This document shows, one piece after another, positions 10,618-22,537 of a stretch of 64,000 nucleotides of DNA. Each line of letters starts with the position of its first letter. Positions within the stretch are counted from its first letter, which is position 1. The stretch is taken from NCBI GenBank assembly GCA_006503535.1, contig QYRS01000001.1, forward strand, positions 5,185,373-5,249,372, in the 5' to 3' direction. The position numbers were made by a program, and so were the translations under genes. The notes beneath the pieces are model-generated. The model was not told the origin of the DNA, searched no databases, and was given only the letters and a program-made list of their open reading frames with translations. The DNA comes from Arthrinium phaeospermum (lineage: Eukaryota > Ascomycota > Sordariomycetes > Amphisphaeriales > Apiosporaceae).

Positions 10618-12414
10618 CGTGAACGCTGCTATTGGCGATATTTCCTACGACTCATGGTCTCTTTGGTAATGGGAATGGTAGGCGGAGATGGGAAACTCGG
10701 CAGAGCAGAGAACAAACTGCCGTATCTTCTCCCATGTTACACACCCCAATTTGCCATTTTCCCCTTCGCTTAATTCCCAGGAGCAGGCACAGTGACGTCT
10801 CGAAACCCCCTTTCCTGATCGACTTTGATCGGGCTCAATCGATCCCTCCATGACGTTGGTGGTGCCGAGATCCCTGTAGATATCCCCAACTTATAGCCCG
10901 TCTCGACTCCACCTGCAATACCACCATGTGGCTTCCGGCCATACAAATGGCCCAATCTGCCGCTGCTCTTGCCCCGGAGCTTTTCGCCCAGTGCCAAGGC
11001 TGGAGAACATGCATGCATGCCATTGCAAGCGAGCTTTATGTATCCTGTCTGTGGACAAGACCTCCAAGCTTAATACAGCCAGCTATGGCTCGCAACGGGA
11101 TTACTCGCTCGTCTGGATGTACGTCTGCCGCTGTTGGTCGGCCATTTGCTCATGCGACTTTAGAAATGGAAGCTATGGCATGTTGACCCTTACATAGATC
11201 CCGAGGTGCCAAGTGAGCCCGCGACCCAGAATCCGACTGTTTGTTTCCCAGCTTGGTCCATGAGTCAACCGTGCATATCGATCATGCACACACAAGCCTA
11301 GGTGGTGTGCATCTGTCGTAACATATGGCCCTAGATTCCCCTTTTCATTCCGTATCGCTGGCATATCTGGATCCTCTTTTGACTCAGGATAGCAGCCTCA
11401 GCTCAACACAGCTGGGAAAATGTGGCCTAAGCGCTCACCACCAGGGATACAATCACAAGCTCACCCACCCCGCCAAATCTATGATGAGCATCGTCCGGTC
11501 AATTTGTTCTACCTCTATTTATTGTCTCGCCAAAAATACCTCCCGTTCACCTGTGGAGTTTCTTGTGAGATACGTCAACGTATAATCACGCCTTAGGCTC
11601 TTAGCCTTTGGTAGTTCAGCGAGCGAGACTCCCATCGGGGGCTAGAACCGAACGGCGCAATTCGTTATGCAACGTCGGCTTGCCTATCCGTGTCAAGACT
11701 CAAGGCAAATCCGTCCGATGAGATGCAATCTAGCCCTTAGCTAATCCTCGGGTGGGTGAAATTGCCGAGTCCCCCGATAACAGCGTGAAGTCGTCCGTTG
11801 AGGGCATCCAGGTGAAACAGACCGTGCACCCCCAATCATCAGCCTATCCCACCAAGTCGGTTAGTGTTTGCAGCTCGTCTTGGGGCTTCCTTGCCATCCG
11901 GCGGCGACTTCGCCCAGTCGATGGCGGCTACGATAATGCTATCTAGAGCAAGAGTCCCGGATCAGACTAGCCTCGCCTCTTAGCCATGGGAGCTCCAATG
12001 GGCGGCTTTGCTGCCTTTGCTCCGGGCGTATACGATGATCAGACGAACGACGGACACAACAGGCAACGTCTGTGTGGTTGCCTACGGTTGACTCGAGATA
12101 TCGTGGTTATCTGTACTGGCGCATGTCAGTGCGAAGGCCATGAGCAGTGAGCCCCCCTCACGACAGGCACCGGCAAACCGAGGCGCTGAGGGGAAGCCAT
12201 CGAGCTGCTCACTTATTGAGGTTTTGACATCTCTTTGAACATATATGGATGTGGGATGCTTGTCTCCGGTTTCACTCAGCTACGTCGAATCATCTACAGA
12301 ATTGTGCTAAGTCTCTGCTACTACGTATATCTCAAGGCGAAGGAAACTCTGGGATACCCGGAAGAAGCCTTACGGACGAACAACGCTTCAACGGCCCTCG
12401 CACAAACCGGCGGT
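10618..12414. other. intergenic region, 1.8 kb
   Basis: Divergent spacer between the membrane protein (-) and the MFS gene (+). Short open frames here lack coding character and I see no RNA gene. The frame of MFS exon 1 is open upstream to 12235 with another ATG there, so a longer N-terminus is formally possible. Confidence 0.5.
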
Positions 12415-15288
12415 ATGACTTCTCAGCCGCCCAACTTCTCTCGCACCACTCGCCCGCCGACTACATCCGGTGCGGCTCGCAGATACGCGCAGTACCATGA
12501 TGCCACCACCTCCATTCGCTCGCCCACCCCATTGGCAGCCCACGTAGTTGGGGCAGAACCGCCCGGCACTACCGACAGCGGCGGCGAAATGGGCGTCGGA
12601 TCCGCAACACAGGGCACTTCCCAGCATCCACAAGCAGCCGCCGCTTCGAGCTCAGAAGGAGGCCCAGCCTCCAACGACCGGAGACCACCGCCGCCGCCGC
12701 CGCCCCCGTATCCGGCGAGGGCCCGGCTGCGAACCCCCGCCGTGTCCAATGGCAGCTCCTTCTGCCGGCGGCTGCGCAACGATTCCGCCATCCACTTCTC
12801 GCCGGTGGACCTGGACCTCGCGCTGGTGGAGCTGGACAGCAACGGCGACGAGCTGTCCCTGATCGAGAGCTACGAGGACGAAATGTCCATAGCCATGTCC
12901 ATGTCCTCGCGCCGCACCTCGCTCGACGTGGCCGCGTCGGCGGCCCCGCTCTCGCACATCTACCGGAGCAGCTCGACGCAGACCGAGATGGGACGAAGGG
13001 CGGCCGCCAGACGGTTGCGGTCCTCGATGAGCCCACGGTACTCGGCCACGGCCACCGCGTCCCGATCCAGCCAGGGTTTCAGTCGCATGAACCTGTACCC
13101 CCATGGAGAGGTGGTGGACGACAGAAGCCCCACGAGTCCCCGGCCACCGTGTCCCCTGGGCACCAGCAGAGACGCCCGACAGTCGCCGTCGCCGCAGACG
13201 CAGGCCGACATCATCCGCTCGTACCACCAGCTCATGGCCACGGGCTACTTCCACAACGGCTCCATCCACCAATCCGTCTGTCCCGTGCCCTCACGCTCTA
13301 CGCGACCGTTGCCGCTGCCGCTGCCCCTGGAGCCCAAGTCGCCCATCACGCCGCTGACCATGGTCCACAATGAGAAGTCGTTTGCTGGCGGCCAGCTGGG
13401 CAGTCCTTCCATCCCACCGGATGGGATGAAGGCGTATGGTGATGACGAGGTGCATGTCAATCCTGCTGACGAGATGAACGAGCTGCCGACTGGATTCTTC
13501 TTCTACATGATTGTCGTGTCGCTGCTCCTCTGCGTGTTCCTCATGTCGCTCGACTTGGTGAGCTACTTGCTGCATCTGCCAACAGAATACTACAACATCC
13601 GCCCCCGAGTGAAACACCATACTAACCATGTCCTTTCCACAGACCATCGTGGCGACGGCGATCCCGAAAATCACCGACCAGTTTGGGCTCCGCGACGTGG
13701 CGTGGTACTCGTCGGGCTTCTTCATGACGACGGCGGGCTTTCAAAGCTCCTGGGGCAAGATCTACCGCTACTTCCCCCTCAAGATCGGATTCTTGAGCGC
13801 ACTTGGGTACGTATGCGTCGTTGTTAGTCCGATGGATGCACTCTTATGAAAATCATGCTAACACCCGAGCTAGTAGGTTTACCCAATCCCCATCCGCACA
13901 ATCTCGAACGGATGACTGATTGCATGATCCAGGCATCTTCGAAGCCGGCAGTCTCATCTGCGGCGCGGCCCCCACCTCGGTGGCCCTCGTGGTCGGGCGG
14001 GCGATCGCGGGCATCGGCGCCGGCGGCCTCTCGTCGGGCTGCTTCATCATCATCGGCTACATCGCCCCGCCCGCGAAGCGGCCCGTGTTCCTTGGGCTGC
14101 TCGGCGCCTCCTACGGCATCGCCAGCGTGGCCGGCCCCCTGCTGGGCGGCGTGCTGACGGACCACCTCTCGTGGCGGTGGTGCTTCTACATCAACCTGCC
14201 CGCCGGGGGTCTGTCCGCGGGCGTCATCTTCTTCTTCTTCACGACCCCCGCCGGCGCTCGTCCCCTACAGGCCCCGTTTATCGACAAGATGCGGCACCTG
14301 GACCTCGTCGGCGTCCTGATCGTCATGGGGGCCGCCGTCTCCTTCACGCTGGCCCTGCAGGACGGCGGCACCGCCAAGGCGTGGGACGACGCCCAGGTCG
14401 TCGGCCTGCTCGTCGGCTTCGTCGGCATCGTCGCCCTCTTTTGCGTGTGGGAGACGTACCAGGGCGAGCACGCCATGATCACCCCGCGCCTCATCCGCCA
14501 GCGCAACGTCTGGGTGCCCTCGGCCATCATCTTCTTGCTGGGCGGGAGCTACTTTGTCCTCATCTACTACCTGCCCGTCTACTTCCAGGCCATCGACGGA
14601 GTCAGCCCCACTCAGTCCGGCAGTAAGTTGGCTGCTTCATCATCCATTAGGTATAACATTAAACAACCCTCTGACACCTTGACCACTAGTTCGCAACCTC
14701 CCTTTCATCCTCGGCAGCAGCATGGCCGCCGTCGCCATGGGCGGCGTCATATCCAAGACGGGCATCGCCATGCCGTTCCTGCTCGCCGGCTGCGCCCTGG
14801 CCACGGTGGCGTCGGGCATGCTCTACACGCTCGACATCGGCAGCGGTCCGGGCAAGTGGGTCACCTTCCAGGTCATCGCGGGCATCGGGTACGGCACGGC
14901 GTTCCAGATCCCCGTCACCATCGGCCAGGGCATGTGCAGCGTCGTGGATCTGCCCTCGGTCACCGCCATCATCCTGTTCTTCCAGATCATCGGCGGCTCC
15001 TTCCTCGTGAGCGCGGCCCAGGTCGGCTTCCTCAACATCATGAGCAGGAAGGTCGTGTCCCTGGCGCCCCAGCTGCCGCCCCTGCTGGTGCTGGGCACGG
15101 GCGCGTCGGACCTGCGGCGGGTTTTCGGAGAGAACATCCCGCAGGTGTTGATAGGCTACATGGCGGGGCTGAGGGTGAGCTTCGCCGTCGCCACGGGGGC
15201 CATTGGCCTGGCCACTCTGGCCTGTCTCTGTCTGCGCCGCGAGAGGCTGGATGTGGACAAGGTCAAGGAGGCAGGTGGCGGCGTCTAG
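12415..15288 (+). CDS. MFS transporter, 14-TM (DHA2-like) type, with long disordered N-terminus
   Basis: Proton-driven exporter of the major facilitator superfamily. Exons: 12415..13557, 13643..13805, 13933..14622, 14690..15288; 864 residues. The transporter core starts near residue 360 (GFFFYMIVVSLLL) and shows LDLTIVATAIPKITDQFG, GRAIAGIGAGGLSSG and LLGGVLTDHLSWRWCFYINL, the signatures of fungal 14-TM toxin/multidrug exporters. The N-terminal ~340 residues are unusual for the family: Ser/Pro/Arg-rich, with a run of eight prolines and several acidic patches, probably cytosolic and a target for kinases (inference). A start at Met 13427 would give a normal-length transporter of about 526 residues. 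The second intron is a stwintron (see separate entry); treating it as one intron shifts the frame. Confidence 0.88.
13806..13932 (+). other. spliceosomal twin intron (stwintron, donor-interrupted, D1,2 type)
   Basis: A single GT-AG intron from 13807 to 13932 leaves exon 2 with two bases of a codon and exon 3 with two, breaking the frame exactly inside a conserved segment. Two nested introns solve this. The internal intron is 13807..13873: donor GTACGT, branch TGCTAAC at 13856, acceptor CTAG. Its removal joins G13806 to TAGGTT at 13874, making a perfect donor GTAGGT for the external intron (G13806 plus 13874..13932, acceptor CAG). The final junction reads CTT G / GC ATC TTC, giving Leu-Gly-Ile-Phe and the family-conserved FEAGSLICG. 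Internal and external introns are 67 and 60 nt, normal for this genome. Confidence 0.85.
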
Positions 15289-15665
15289 GCCGCTGTGGTC
15301 ATGTGGTAGTACTGTCCTGATATAAATCACCGCTCTCGTCTGTCTTTTTGGATTGCGTACGGAGAATCCGAGATGCCTTTACATCGCCTATGCATTCCTA
15401 CATTGCCAACATCCTTGCGAATGACTTGAGTAAACATTGACAGTAGATGACTTGAGATATATTAGACATGTAGGGTCTTCATCAGGCAGTGGACGGTGCA
15501 TATTGGAAAGTCTTCTTTTCATATATCGAAAATAGGCCTACTCTGGCTACCATAATGACACAAGTTATTCACTCTAGCTGTGCGTAATAAGACCGAAGCC
15601 CAAATGATATCTCCACCAACAATGCTGATATACATGAAGAATGCTTTGCCATAAGCCGCAGTTGC
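15289..15665. other. convergent 3' region
   Basis: 377 bp between the ends of the MFS gene (+) and the CFEM gene (-). AT-rich, holds both 3' UTRs; nothing else seen. Confidence 0.5.
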
Positions 15666-16197
15666 TCAGAGCATGACCGCCGCGGCTACGGCTGCACCCA
15701 CATACCGAGCTACCGGACGCCCTGTAGTGGCCCCTGCCGCTTTCAACGTAGCGGTAGATGCAGCAGCCAATTCCGTCTTGAGTATGCTTGTTGCTGCCGC
15801 CAGGTCGGAGGCCGTGGTCAATCCATCCTGGTAGACGCTCCACATGCCGCAGACATGTCCGATCGCCGAGGCAAATTCTGTATGCAAGGAGAGTCGCGAC
15901 GGACCAGTCAGAAGGCCGTGCAAATCGGGGGATAGGCATGCTTGGTAGGAAAGACTCACCCGTGGCGCAATCCACGCTCACGGCGTGCTGTACGTCGAGT
16001 AGGATGGGCGTCATGTGTCGGCAGAGACAGTCAAACGTGGCAGAGTTGATTTCGCTGATTGCACACCCTTCTTTGGGCATGGCGCTGGCGAGGGCAGCAT
16101 GCGAACAGCTGGGAAAGTCCTCGACATATTCCGACAGGCTCTGGAGAGCATAGCTCTGAGTGGCCAAGGCCAAGAAAAAGGCTACCGAGGGTCTCAT
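15666..16197 (-). CDS. CFEM-like secreted protein, probably GPI-anchored
   Basis: Exons 16197..15960 and 15877..15666 with an 82-nt intron; 149 residues. A clear signal peptide (MRPSVAFFLALATQSYALQ) is followed by a cysteine pattern like the CFEM domain: FPSC, EGC, FDCLC, VDC and HVC, with Asp just before the CxC pair as in haem-binding CFEM proteins. Six cysteines are present instead of eight, so this is a shortened or divergent CFEM. The C-terminus is Ala/Thr-rich and ends in a hydrophobic tail (RYVGAAVAAAVML), the form of a GPI-attachment signal. CFEM proteins act in haem uptake, adhesion or as effectors; which of these applies here is not visible. Confidence 0.82.
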
Positions 16198-18997
16198 GTT
16201 GGGCGAGATGATGCTGTCGGTTCAATGACTGGCTGGCTGTGACACTTGATGGGCAACGCGGGATCAGAACACGCAGGTATATCATTCAGGACGGGGCCTC
16301 CTTAAGTAAACATCAGTAGCGACGAGAGTTTGAAACCCGAGCCGCTCGACGGGCGCCACCGTGCGGCTGGGGCAAGGGTGCCTATTCAGCCCTCGATAAG
16401 ACACCCACGCTGCCCTATCAGAATCAAGGAGGCTTGGCGCCGTCGCCGATAGCCATTGGTGCCCTGGCCTAGCCCGCAGTGTCGGTGTTGCTCTCATTGG
16501 TCTTCTCCCTGCACAGGCACACGGCATGCCGAAGATTGCTGCATATGCAAGCCCACGTAGATTGGTCTCACTCCCAGGGAGACCTTTTCAGCTGTTGCGT
16601 TCTAGATTCGAGAAAGCGCCTGGACGACGATCAATTGCCTATCAAGTGACCCGTTTATCTAGGAAGGTTACGGTCTGGACATACGCCACTTCTCACTTCG
16701 AGGTCCTGTGGACGACGGGCCAGAGTTGTGTAAATAGTTAGATGACGGGCGATCGCTTGAGTCTTTTCGCGTGGACTTCCAGTTCAGGCATGCTTTAAAA
16801 AAGTAGATGAGACTGAAATATAAGCTTACATGGTATGCTTGAGAAATGGGCTATCCACCAAAGCCACTCGACTCTTGCAGTAGTATGCCGATGAGCCAAG
16901 GAAGGAGAGTCACCAGTGCCCGGGTTGGTCACTACTCTGTCCTGCATCACTCCCGCCTCTGTTACCAAGGTCCAGAGAGCTTCGGGCTGTGTGGCACTCC
17001 TGTGTCCCCTTGAACGATTAGAGGTTATCCCAGTGTGAGGACTCCTTTCGTTCCGGCCACGCTTCTCCACCGCGTTCAAGCGAGGTAGTAGGCGGCCACG
17101 ACGTATGCTTGCCGGCAGGGAAGGAGTCGAAACTGACTACTCGCAGCTCAGCATTGCTGTAGATTCTGCAGGCTTCGAGACTTGAAGGCGACCTGCTGTG
17201 AATCGAGAAGAAACAGAGGCAGAAAGATGAGGCTTTTAGAGCTCTTGTCGGATAGTGCTGCACGCAGGAGAATGGCATATGATTAGCGGGCCGAGGACCA
17301 CATCATTTCAATGGAAAGCGATAGTCTTTTCAGAACCAATGAATCTAGTTGGCGTGTTGCATGGTATGGAATGGGCACCGCCGAACCTCGTCGTCTACCA
17401 GTTACGGTATTTGTCTGTGCAATGACACGGACACTAACACGGCCCTATCCCGCAAGCTCTAGCCATCTGGCTTAGTGGCCTCCCGCTAAACCTTCTTTCG
17501 ACTTCGTTGGGTCTGCCTTAGCCGTCGGCCCAATTCTTCTCGCGAAGATCAAAGGTGGTTTCGATTAATAAGTAGGTCGGTGTTTTTACGCTGGGAAACA
17601 GCCGCGTCCGGACTGTGCTGTGCTGTAAGGCCAAAACCCTTCCATGCCGAGGCAGACGGCAACGCCCGGAAGGCTTTCTTCTACTGATGCCCACAGGCAG
17701 TTCTGCTCGCTGCCTCGGTTGGGTGCAGTGGTTTGCCAGCTGATTGACTGGTTTACTGCTATGCATTGCCAATAGTTGCAGGCTAGTCTCGTCGGTCGCT
17801 GGCCTTCGTGTTCCAACCATCGGATCCGCATTGTCGATATGGTCTCATGCCCGAAGCCGCTCTGGAGGTCAGTCGTTGGCGGCGAGTGGTGTATACGTGG
17901 GCTGATAGCCATGATAGCTATGTCCAACTCGTCCCAGTGCTATTGACCAACGTGTGCACCTCCTCGTGTTGATACGGGGTTGGGCGCTTGTGATTCTTCT
18001 GAGCAATTGGATATGACGTGCGCCAATCACGAGATGCGTACATTGAGTAGATGTGCTGATGTAGGCGTTACAACATGCTGTCGCATTTCTCCTCCAATCA
18101 GGCAAGTAGCTCCGCGGGACGGGGCCGGGGTTATACGAGAGACTGCCCATTCCCAGTAGTATGACGGTGACCCGACAAATAGGCAGGAAACAGAAACAGC
18201 AAAGTCCAGGCGTGAGGCTCGGTCGAGTCCCGTTGCCCATCTTCACCGCTGCCGCTTGTCGGACGACGGTGGTGGACAAGCCAAGTTGAGTTGTCCCCCC
18301 GCCCCTCTGGATTGTTCGAGAAGAAGCTATTTTTGGGGGGGAGATGCCCCTGGCTTTCGAGCGACAGTGGCCAACTTTGGGGCCGTGTCCTAGCCACCTA
18401 TTGTTGCAACGACCTCTGCCAAGAGGCACCAATTTATCGTGTCGGTGGAGAGCGCTAGCACCACACGAAATACCAAAGTTCGATTCCCCCCGATCGGATC
18501 ATACTTAGGTGCCAGCAATTGTTGCCCGTGACGTGCCGGCAAAAACCATAGGTCGCATGAACCGGCAATTGAAGCGAGAGGTGGAGAGTCGCCTGTTTCC
18601 CTGCTTGGATTTCTCGTATCCAGGTCCTGCCCCACCCGCATTGGCAGTGCGTGGTCCCTTCGGCCTTCTAGCCCGTCCCCACTACCCCTGGCTAGCTTCC
18701 AGAGCGTTGTGAGCATAGACGGGCCAATCTGCCCAAAGAGGCTGTGGTTCATGCCGTCTGCCGCCACACCCGTCGGCTCCCCGGCGCCGCCGGACGGTTT
18801 TGGCGTCTTCCAGACGACATATTAAAGGAGGCCATCACCGCCCGTTGGATTTCTCTTTTTTTCCCCTTTCCCTCCTCAGCACTCCTCAGCTGTCAATTAA
18901 TAATACACCACGAAGTCCTTCGTTTAATTCCACCCCCACTTCAACCAGTATTTAATACTCCGTCTCTCACTTTCAGACCACCACCACCACCGTCAAG
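16198..18997. other. intergenic region, 2.8 kb without a supported gene
   Basis: Several open frames of 70-190 codons exist but show no conserved domains, no codon bias like neighbouring genes and no plausible splice partners. A TATTTAAT element at 18949 is a likely TATA region for the next gene. No tRNA or repeat noticed. Confidence 0.5.
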
Positions 18998-19539
18998 ATG
19001 CAGTTCACCTTTGTCGCCGTCGCCGCTCTGTTCGGCGCTGCCATGGCCGCCCCCGCCCCCGTCCCCCAGTCCGACGAGATCAAGGAGTCGGTGCAGATCA
19101 CCAAGTTCCACGCCCGCAAGAGCCACCTCAACGGCGGCCTGACGGGCCCCGTCGACTCGATCGACTTTGCCCTCACGGCCAGCGCCGAGGCCGGCACCAT
19201 GGGCTTCGTCTGCACCGCCTCGGCCGAGGAGGGCGAGGAGTCGCTCAAGTTCAAGCCCAACCTGTACCGCTGCAACGGCGGCACCGAGAACGCCCACTAC
19301 TCGTTCGAGCTCAACGCCCCCGTCGGCGACGACAACAAGTTCTCCCTCACCATCATCCACCAGACCGGCATTGCGTAAGTCCTTAACCTCTCCTATATTT
19401 GATCCGCAACAGACACTAACTTCTTTTTAGTTTCGGCTACTGGGGCGAGATTGAGGTCCCCACCTACTGCCACGCCGGTGGTGCCGAGACCATGGTCTGC
19501 CAGCAGATCGCCGACGTCACCGCCGACCTTCACCTGTAA
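18998..19539 (+). CDS. AltA1-like small secreted protein (AA1-like domain)
   Basis: Exons 18998..19374 and 19431..19539, intron 56 nt; 161 residues. The signal peptide ends after AMAAP. The mature protein has the AltA1 pattern: a first beta-strand region (VQITKFHARKS), four cysteines (FVCTAS, YRCNGG, PTYCHAG, MVCQQ) as in the family, and about 140 residues. Proteins of this fungal-only fold include the Alternaria allergen Alt a 1 and plant-defence elicitors of Verticillium and Magnaporthe, secreted and tied to host contact. Which activity this member has cannot be seen. Start context GTCAAG before ATG is good. Confidence 0.88.
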
Positions 19540-19821
19540 GGGGAGGGCGCATGACCGAGGCTTGTCACGAACTTATTGATAATTATGTATAATGGCGTCT
19601 AAAGCACAATCCCTCATGACGGAGACGTGACGAGGAGGACTATCTTGAATCCCGAGTCAGCTCACAACCTAATCACTCAAAAGCCGGTGTACCGAACCGT
19701 ACAATAATACAACCACGGTGCATATCATTCTCTGTCTTGGTGCACTATATGGAACTTGTGACGTGACATGGAGTGTAGGATTCTTCACTATGCAAATTAG
19801 GCCCCCCAACTAACTGCTCCA
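19540..19821. other. convergent 3' region
   Basis: 282 bp between the stop of the AltA1-like gene (+) and that of the monooxygenase gene (-). No gene seen. Confidence 0.5.
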
Positions 19822-21780
19822 TCACTGGGCCACCACTTCGAACCCCTGCATCGAGTCCAGCGCCGCCCGGATCTCGGCCTTGTAGGCGGGGATGCCGCCG
19901 GCGTAGCAGACGGGCTCGTAGGCCTTGCCCGGCACGTTGCCGCCCATGTAGGTCGACGTGGTGGTGGGAAAGAGGGTCTCGTCGTTGAGGGCGACGACGC
20001 GCCTCTTCCACGCGTCGGCCGCCTCGCGCCGGGGGTTGACGTACTTGATGCCCTGGCGGCGCATCTTGTCGAGCAGGTCGGCGATCCAGCGGCCCTGCAC
20101 CTCGACGGTCGAGGGCCCGTTGCTGAGCAGGGTGGGGCCGTGGGGCCCGTAGATGTGGAACATGTTGGGGTAGCCGCTGACGCTGGTGCCGAGGTACGTC
20201 TGGCACCCGCTCGGCGCCGCCCACTCCTCCTGCAGCTTGGTCTGGTGGATGCTCTCGAGGCCGAGCTGCGTCATGACTGTGGGGGTATTGTCAGTGGACT
20301 TCTTCTCAAATTAGGTCACACATTCGGGGTGTCAACATACCTCCCGTGACTACATCCTGTTGAAAAGCCAGCATCAGTTTTGGTCTCTGAAAAGCAAGGG
20401 GTAGCTAGGACTTACGAAACCGGTCGCCACCGCAATCACGTCAAACTCGTGATGGGTGCCATCGGCAAGGGTGATGCCTGTTTTGGTGAATTTCCGGATG
20501 GGGTTGTCCTTGACGTCCACGACGTCGACGCTCGGCCGGTTGAACTGCTCGTAGTAGTCGTACTCGAGGCAGGGCCGCTTGATGCCAAAGTAGTGGGGCC
20601 CCTTTTCGGGCGCCAGCAGGTCGCGCTTCCGCGGGTCGTCGATGCGGGCCCGGGTCTTCTTGGCCCAGAAGTCGTAGGCGTGCAGGTTGGCCTCGTGCTT
20701 CTTGAGGGTGTCCTTGTAGCCGGCCACCCAGTACCGGAAGCCGCCGTCGGCCCAGAGCTTTTCGTAGGTGGCCTCGCGCTGCGCCGGGCTGTCGTCGGCC
20801 GCGTTCTTCTCGGCCCAGTCGTACGTGAAGCCGGCGAAGCTGGTCTCGCGCAGCTTGAACATCTCCGGGTACAGGGCCCGGTGGCGCTCCCGCTCGGCCG
20901 GCTCGACCTGGCGCCGCCGCATGGGGATGGCCAGGTTCGGCGTGCGCTGGAACACCTTGAGCGAGCCGGCCGCGGGGCCCCAGGCCTGGACGATCTGCAC
21001 GCCCGACGCGCCCGTGCCGATGACGGCGCAGCGCTTGTTCTGGACGTCGACCTCGTGGTCGGGCCAGAAGGAGGAGTGGTGGATGACCCCCTTGAACTGG
21101 TCCATGCCGGGCCAGTCGGGGATGTAGCGTCGGGCCGCCTGTGGACAGTTAGTAAGCAGGAGTGACGATGCGATTTGCTAAATTGTAGATGCACTTACGA
21201 AACCGGTGCCGAGGATCAAGTACTTGGCCGTGGTGAGGCGGCCATCCTCGGTGCGGACGGTCCACTTGCCGCGGGCCGTGTCGAAGTGGGCGCCGACGAC
21301 GACCGTGTTGAAGGCGCAGTCCTTCTTGACGCCAATGACCTTGTCGACGTGGTCAAAGTAGGCGCGCAGGTCCTGGTACTTGGGGTAGTTGGAGGTCCAG
21401 TCCCACGTCTTCCAGACCTCGGGCCACGAGAACTCGTACTCGGGCACCTCCGAGTCCACCCCCGCCCCCGGGTAGCAGTTCCACCGCCACGTGCCCCCCG
21501 TGTCGTTGCCCGCCTCGAAGATGACCGTCTTGTAGCCCCGCTCGCGCAGGGTTTTGAGCATGAAGATGCCCGCTGTGGCACTTTCACGTTAGGACATCCC
21601 CTAATATTAAGCTAATCTCTAACATCAAGTAGACAACGACTTACCGAAGCCGGCACCGACAACCAGAGCATCCACCTCGAGATTGTCGGCATAAGGCCCC
21701 GAGTTCTCGCTGTGCGACACGGAGTAGTCAGTCAGCTCCGTGTTGAACTTCTTGGGACGGGAGGGTATTGGTTCTCCCAT
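19822..21780 (-). CDS. type I Baeyer-Villiger monooxygenase
   Basis: FAD- and NADPH-dependent enzyme that inserts oxygen next to a ketone, giving an ester or lactone. Five exons on the minus strand: 21780..21645, 21572..21199, 21138..20416, 20356..20341 and 20276..19822, total 567 residues. Exon 4 is a 16-nt micro-exon encoding DVVTG. The FAD Rossmann motif GAGFAG spans the first splice site, the BVMO fingerprint FKGVIHHSSFWP is at 185-196 and the NADPH Rossmann motif GTGASG at 211-216; the second ATGF motif lies at the exon 3/4 border. All match cyclohexanone- and phenylacetone-type enzymes. No biosynthetic cluster is obvious around it, so substrate is open. An upstream in-frame ATG at 21954 would add 58 unconserved residues. 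Confidence 0.95.
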
Positions 21781-22537
21781 GACGGCTAGCAGGTCGACGT
21801 CACTGAATAACAAATGGTTGACGGGGAGAATTTCAGGCCAGATCGAACTGGTGCTACGGAACGTGACTCTGGGACTGGGACTTTTCCTCTGTCGATACAT
21901 CATCTCTGCCATTCGGGACTCGGCGGCTTTATACCATGCTCCACTGCCCTCCACGACTGCTGTGCTCGGCTATCTGTCCGCCGACATACACCACCCCCTC
22001 CTCTCCCGTTCCCACATAAAGTTCCTTTTCTTGCTTTGTCTCAGAAGCGGACGCTGTTTCGCAGACACGCGGGTGGGTTGCATTGCTGCAGTTGTGTGAG
22101 GTTGGACAGCAGCCAGCACAGGATAATCATTTACACATCATTGGATGCAGCCCAGCTGCGGTGTTGGCCTGACAGCCTATCAGGAGTCGACAACCTTGCC
22201 CCCCTCCCCACAGCTCCAAGAAACCCCCAAGAGATCTGCAGGTATGTGTTGACGAAACTAATGCAGCCTCGGAACGGCACCCCACAATCCATCTATCGTC
22301 TCCAAATCCTTGGTCAGCATCCCGCATGGCCCCCTCCTTGTTGCTCGCCCATGGATATGTCGTGTCAATTGGGCGAGCGGGGCTACCCCGGATATGGGGA
22401 GAAGCTGCGATCCTACAGCACACGGTGCGGATGGTGGGGCATCAAAAGGAAGGAGACATCTGGTGATTTCACCTGATTCATTGCCGGACCGTCACCCTAC
22501 ACTGCAACCACTCAACCATTGCCGAGAACCTCGCATC
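21781..22537. other. divergent promoter region
   Basis: 757 bp between the monooxygenase (-) and the serine hydrolase (+), which may share control elements. No additional gene supported. Confidence 0.5.

Noticed and set aside
13807..13932. single 126-nt intron in the MFS gene
   Set aside because: It shifts the frame by one base; the nested-intron reading has perfect signals and restores it.
17869..18432. 187-codon minus-strand open frame in the 2.8-kb gap
   Set aside because: Composition resembles random sequence, no domain, no signal peptide and no splice partners.
20380..21165. 261-codon plus-strand open frame
   Set aside because: Antisense to exon 3 of the monooxygenase, which has clear family motifs.
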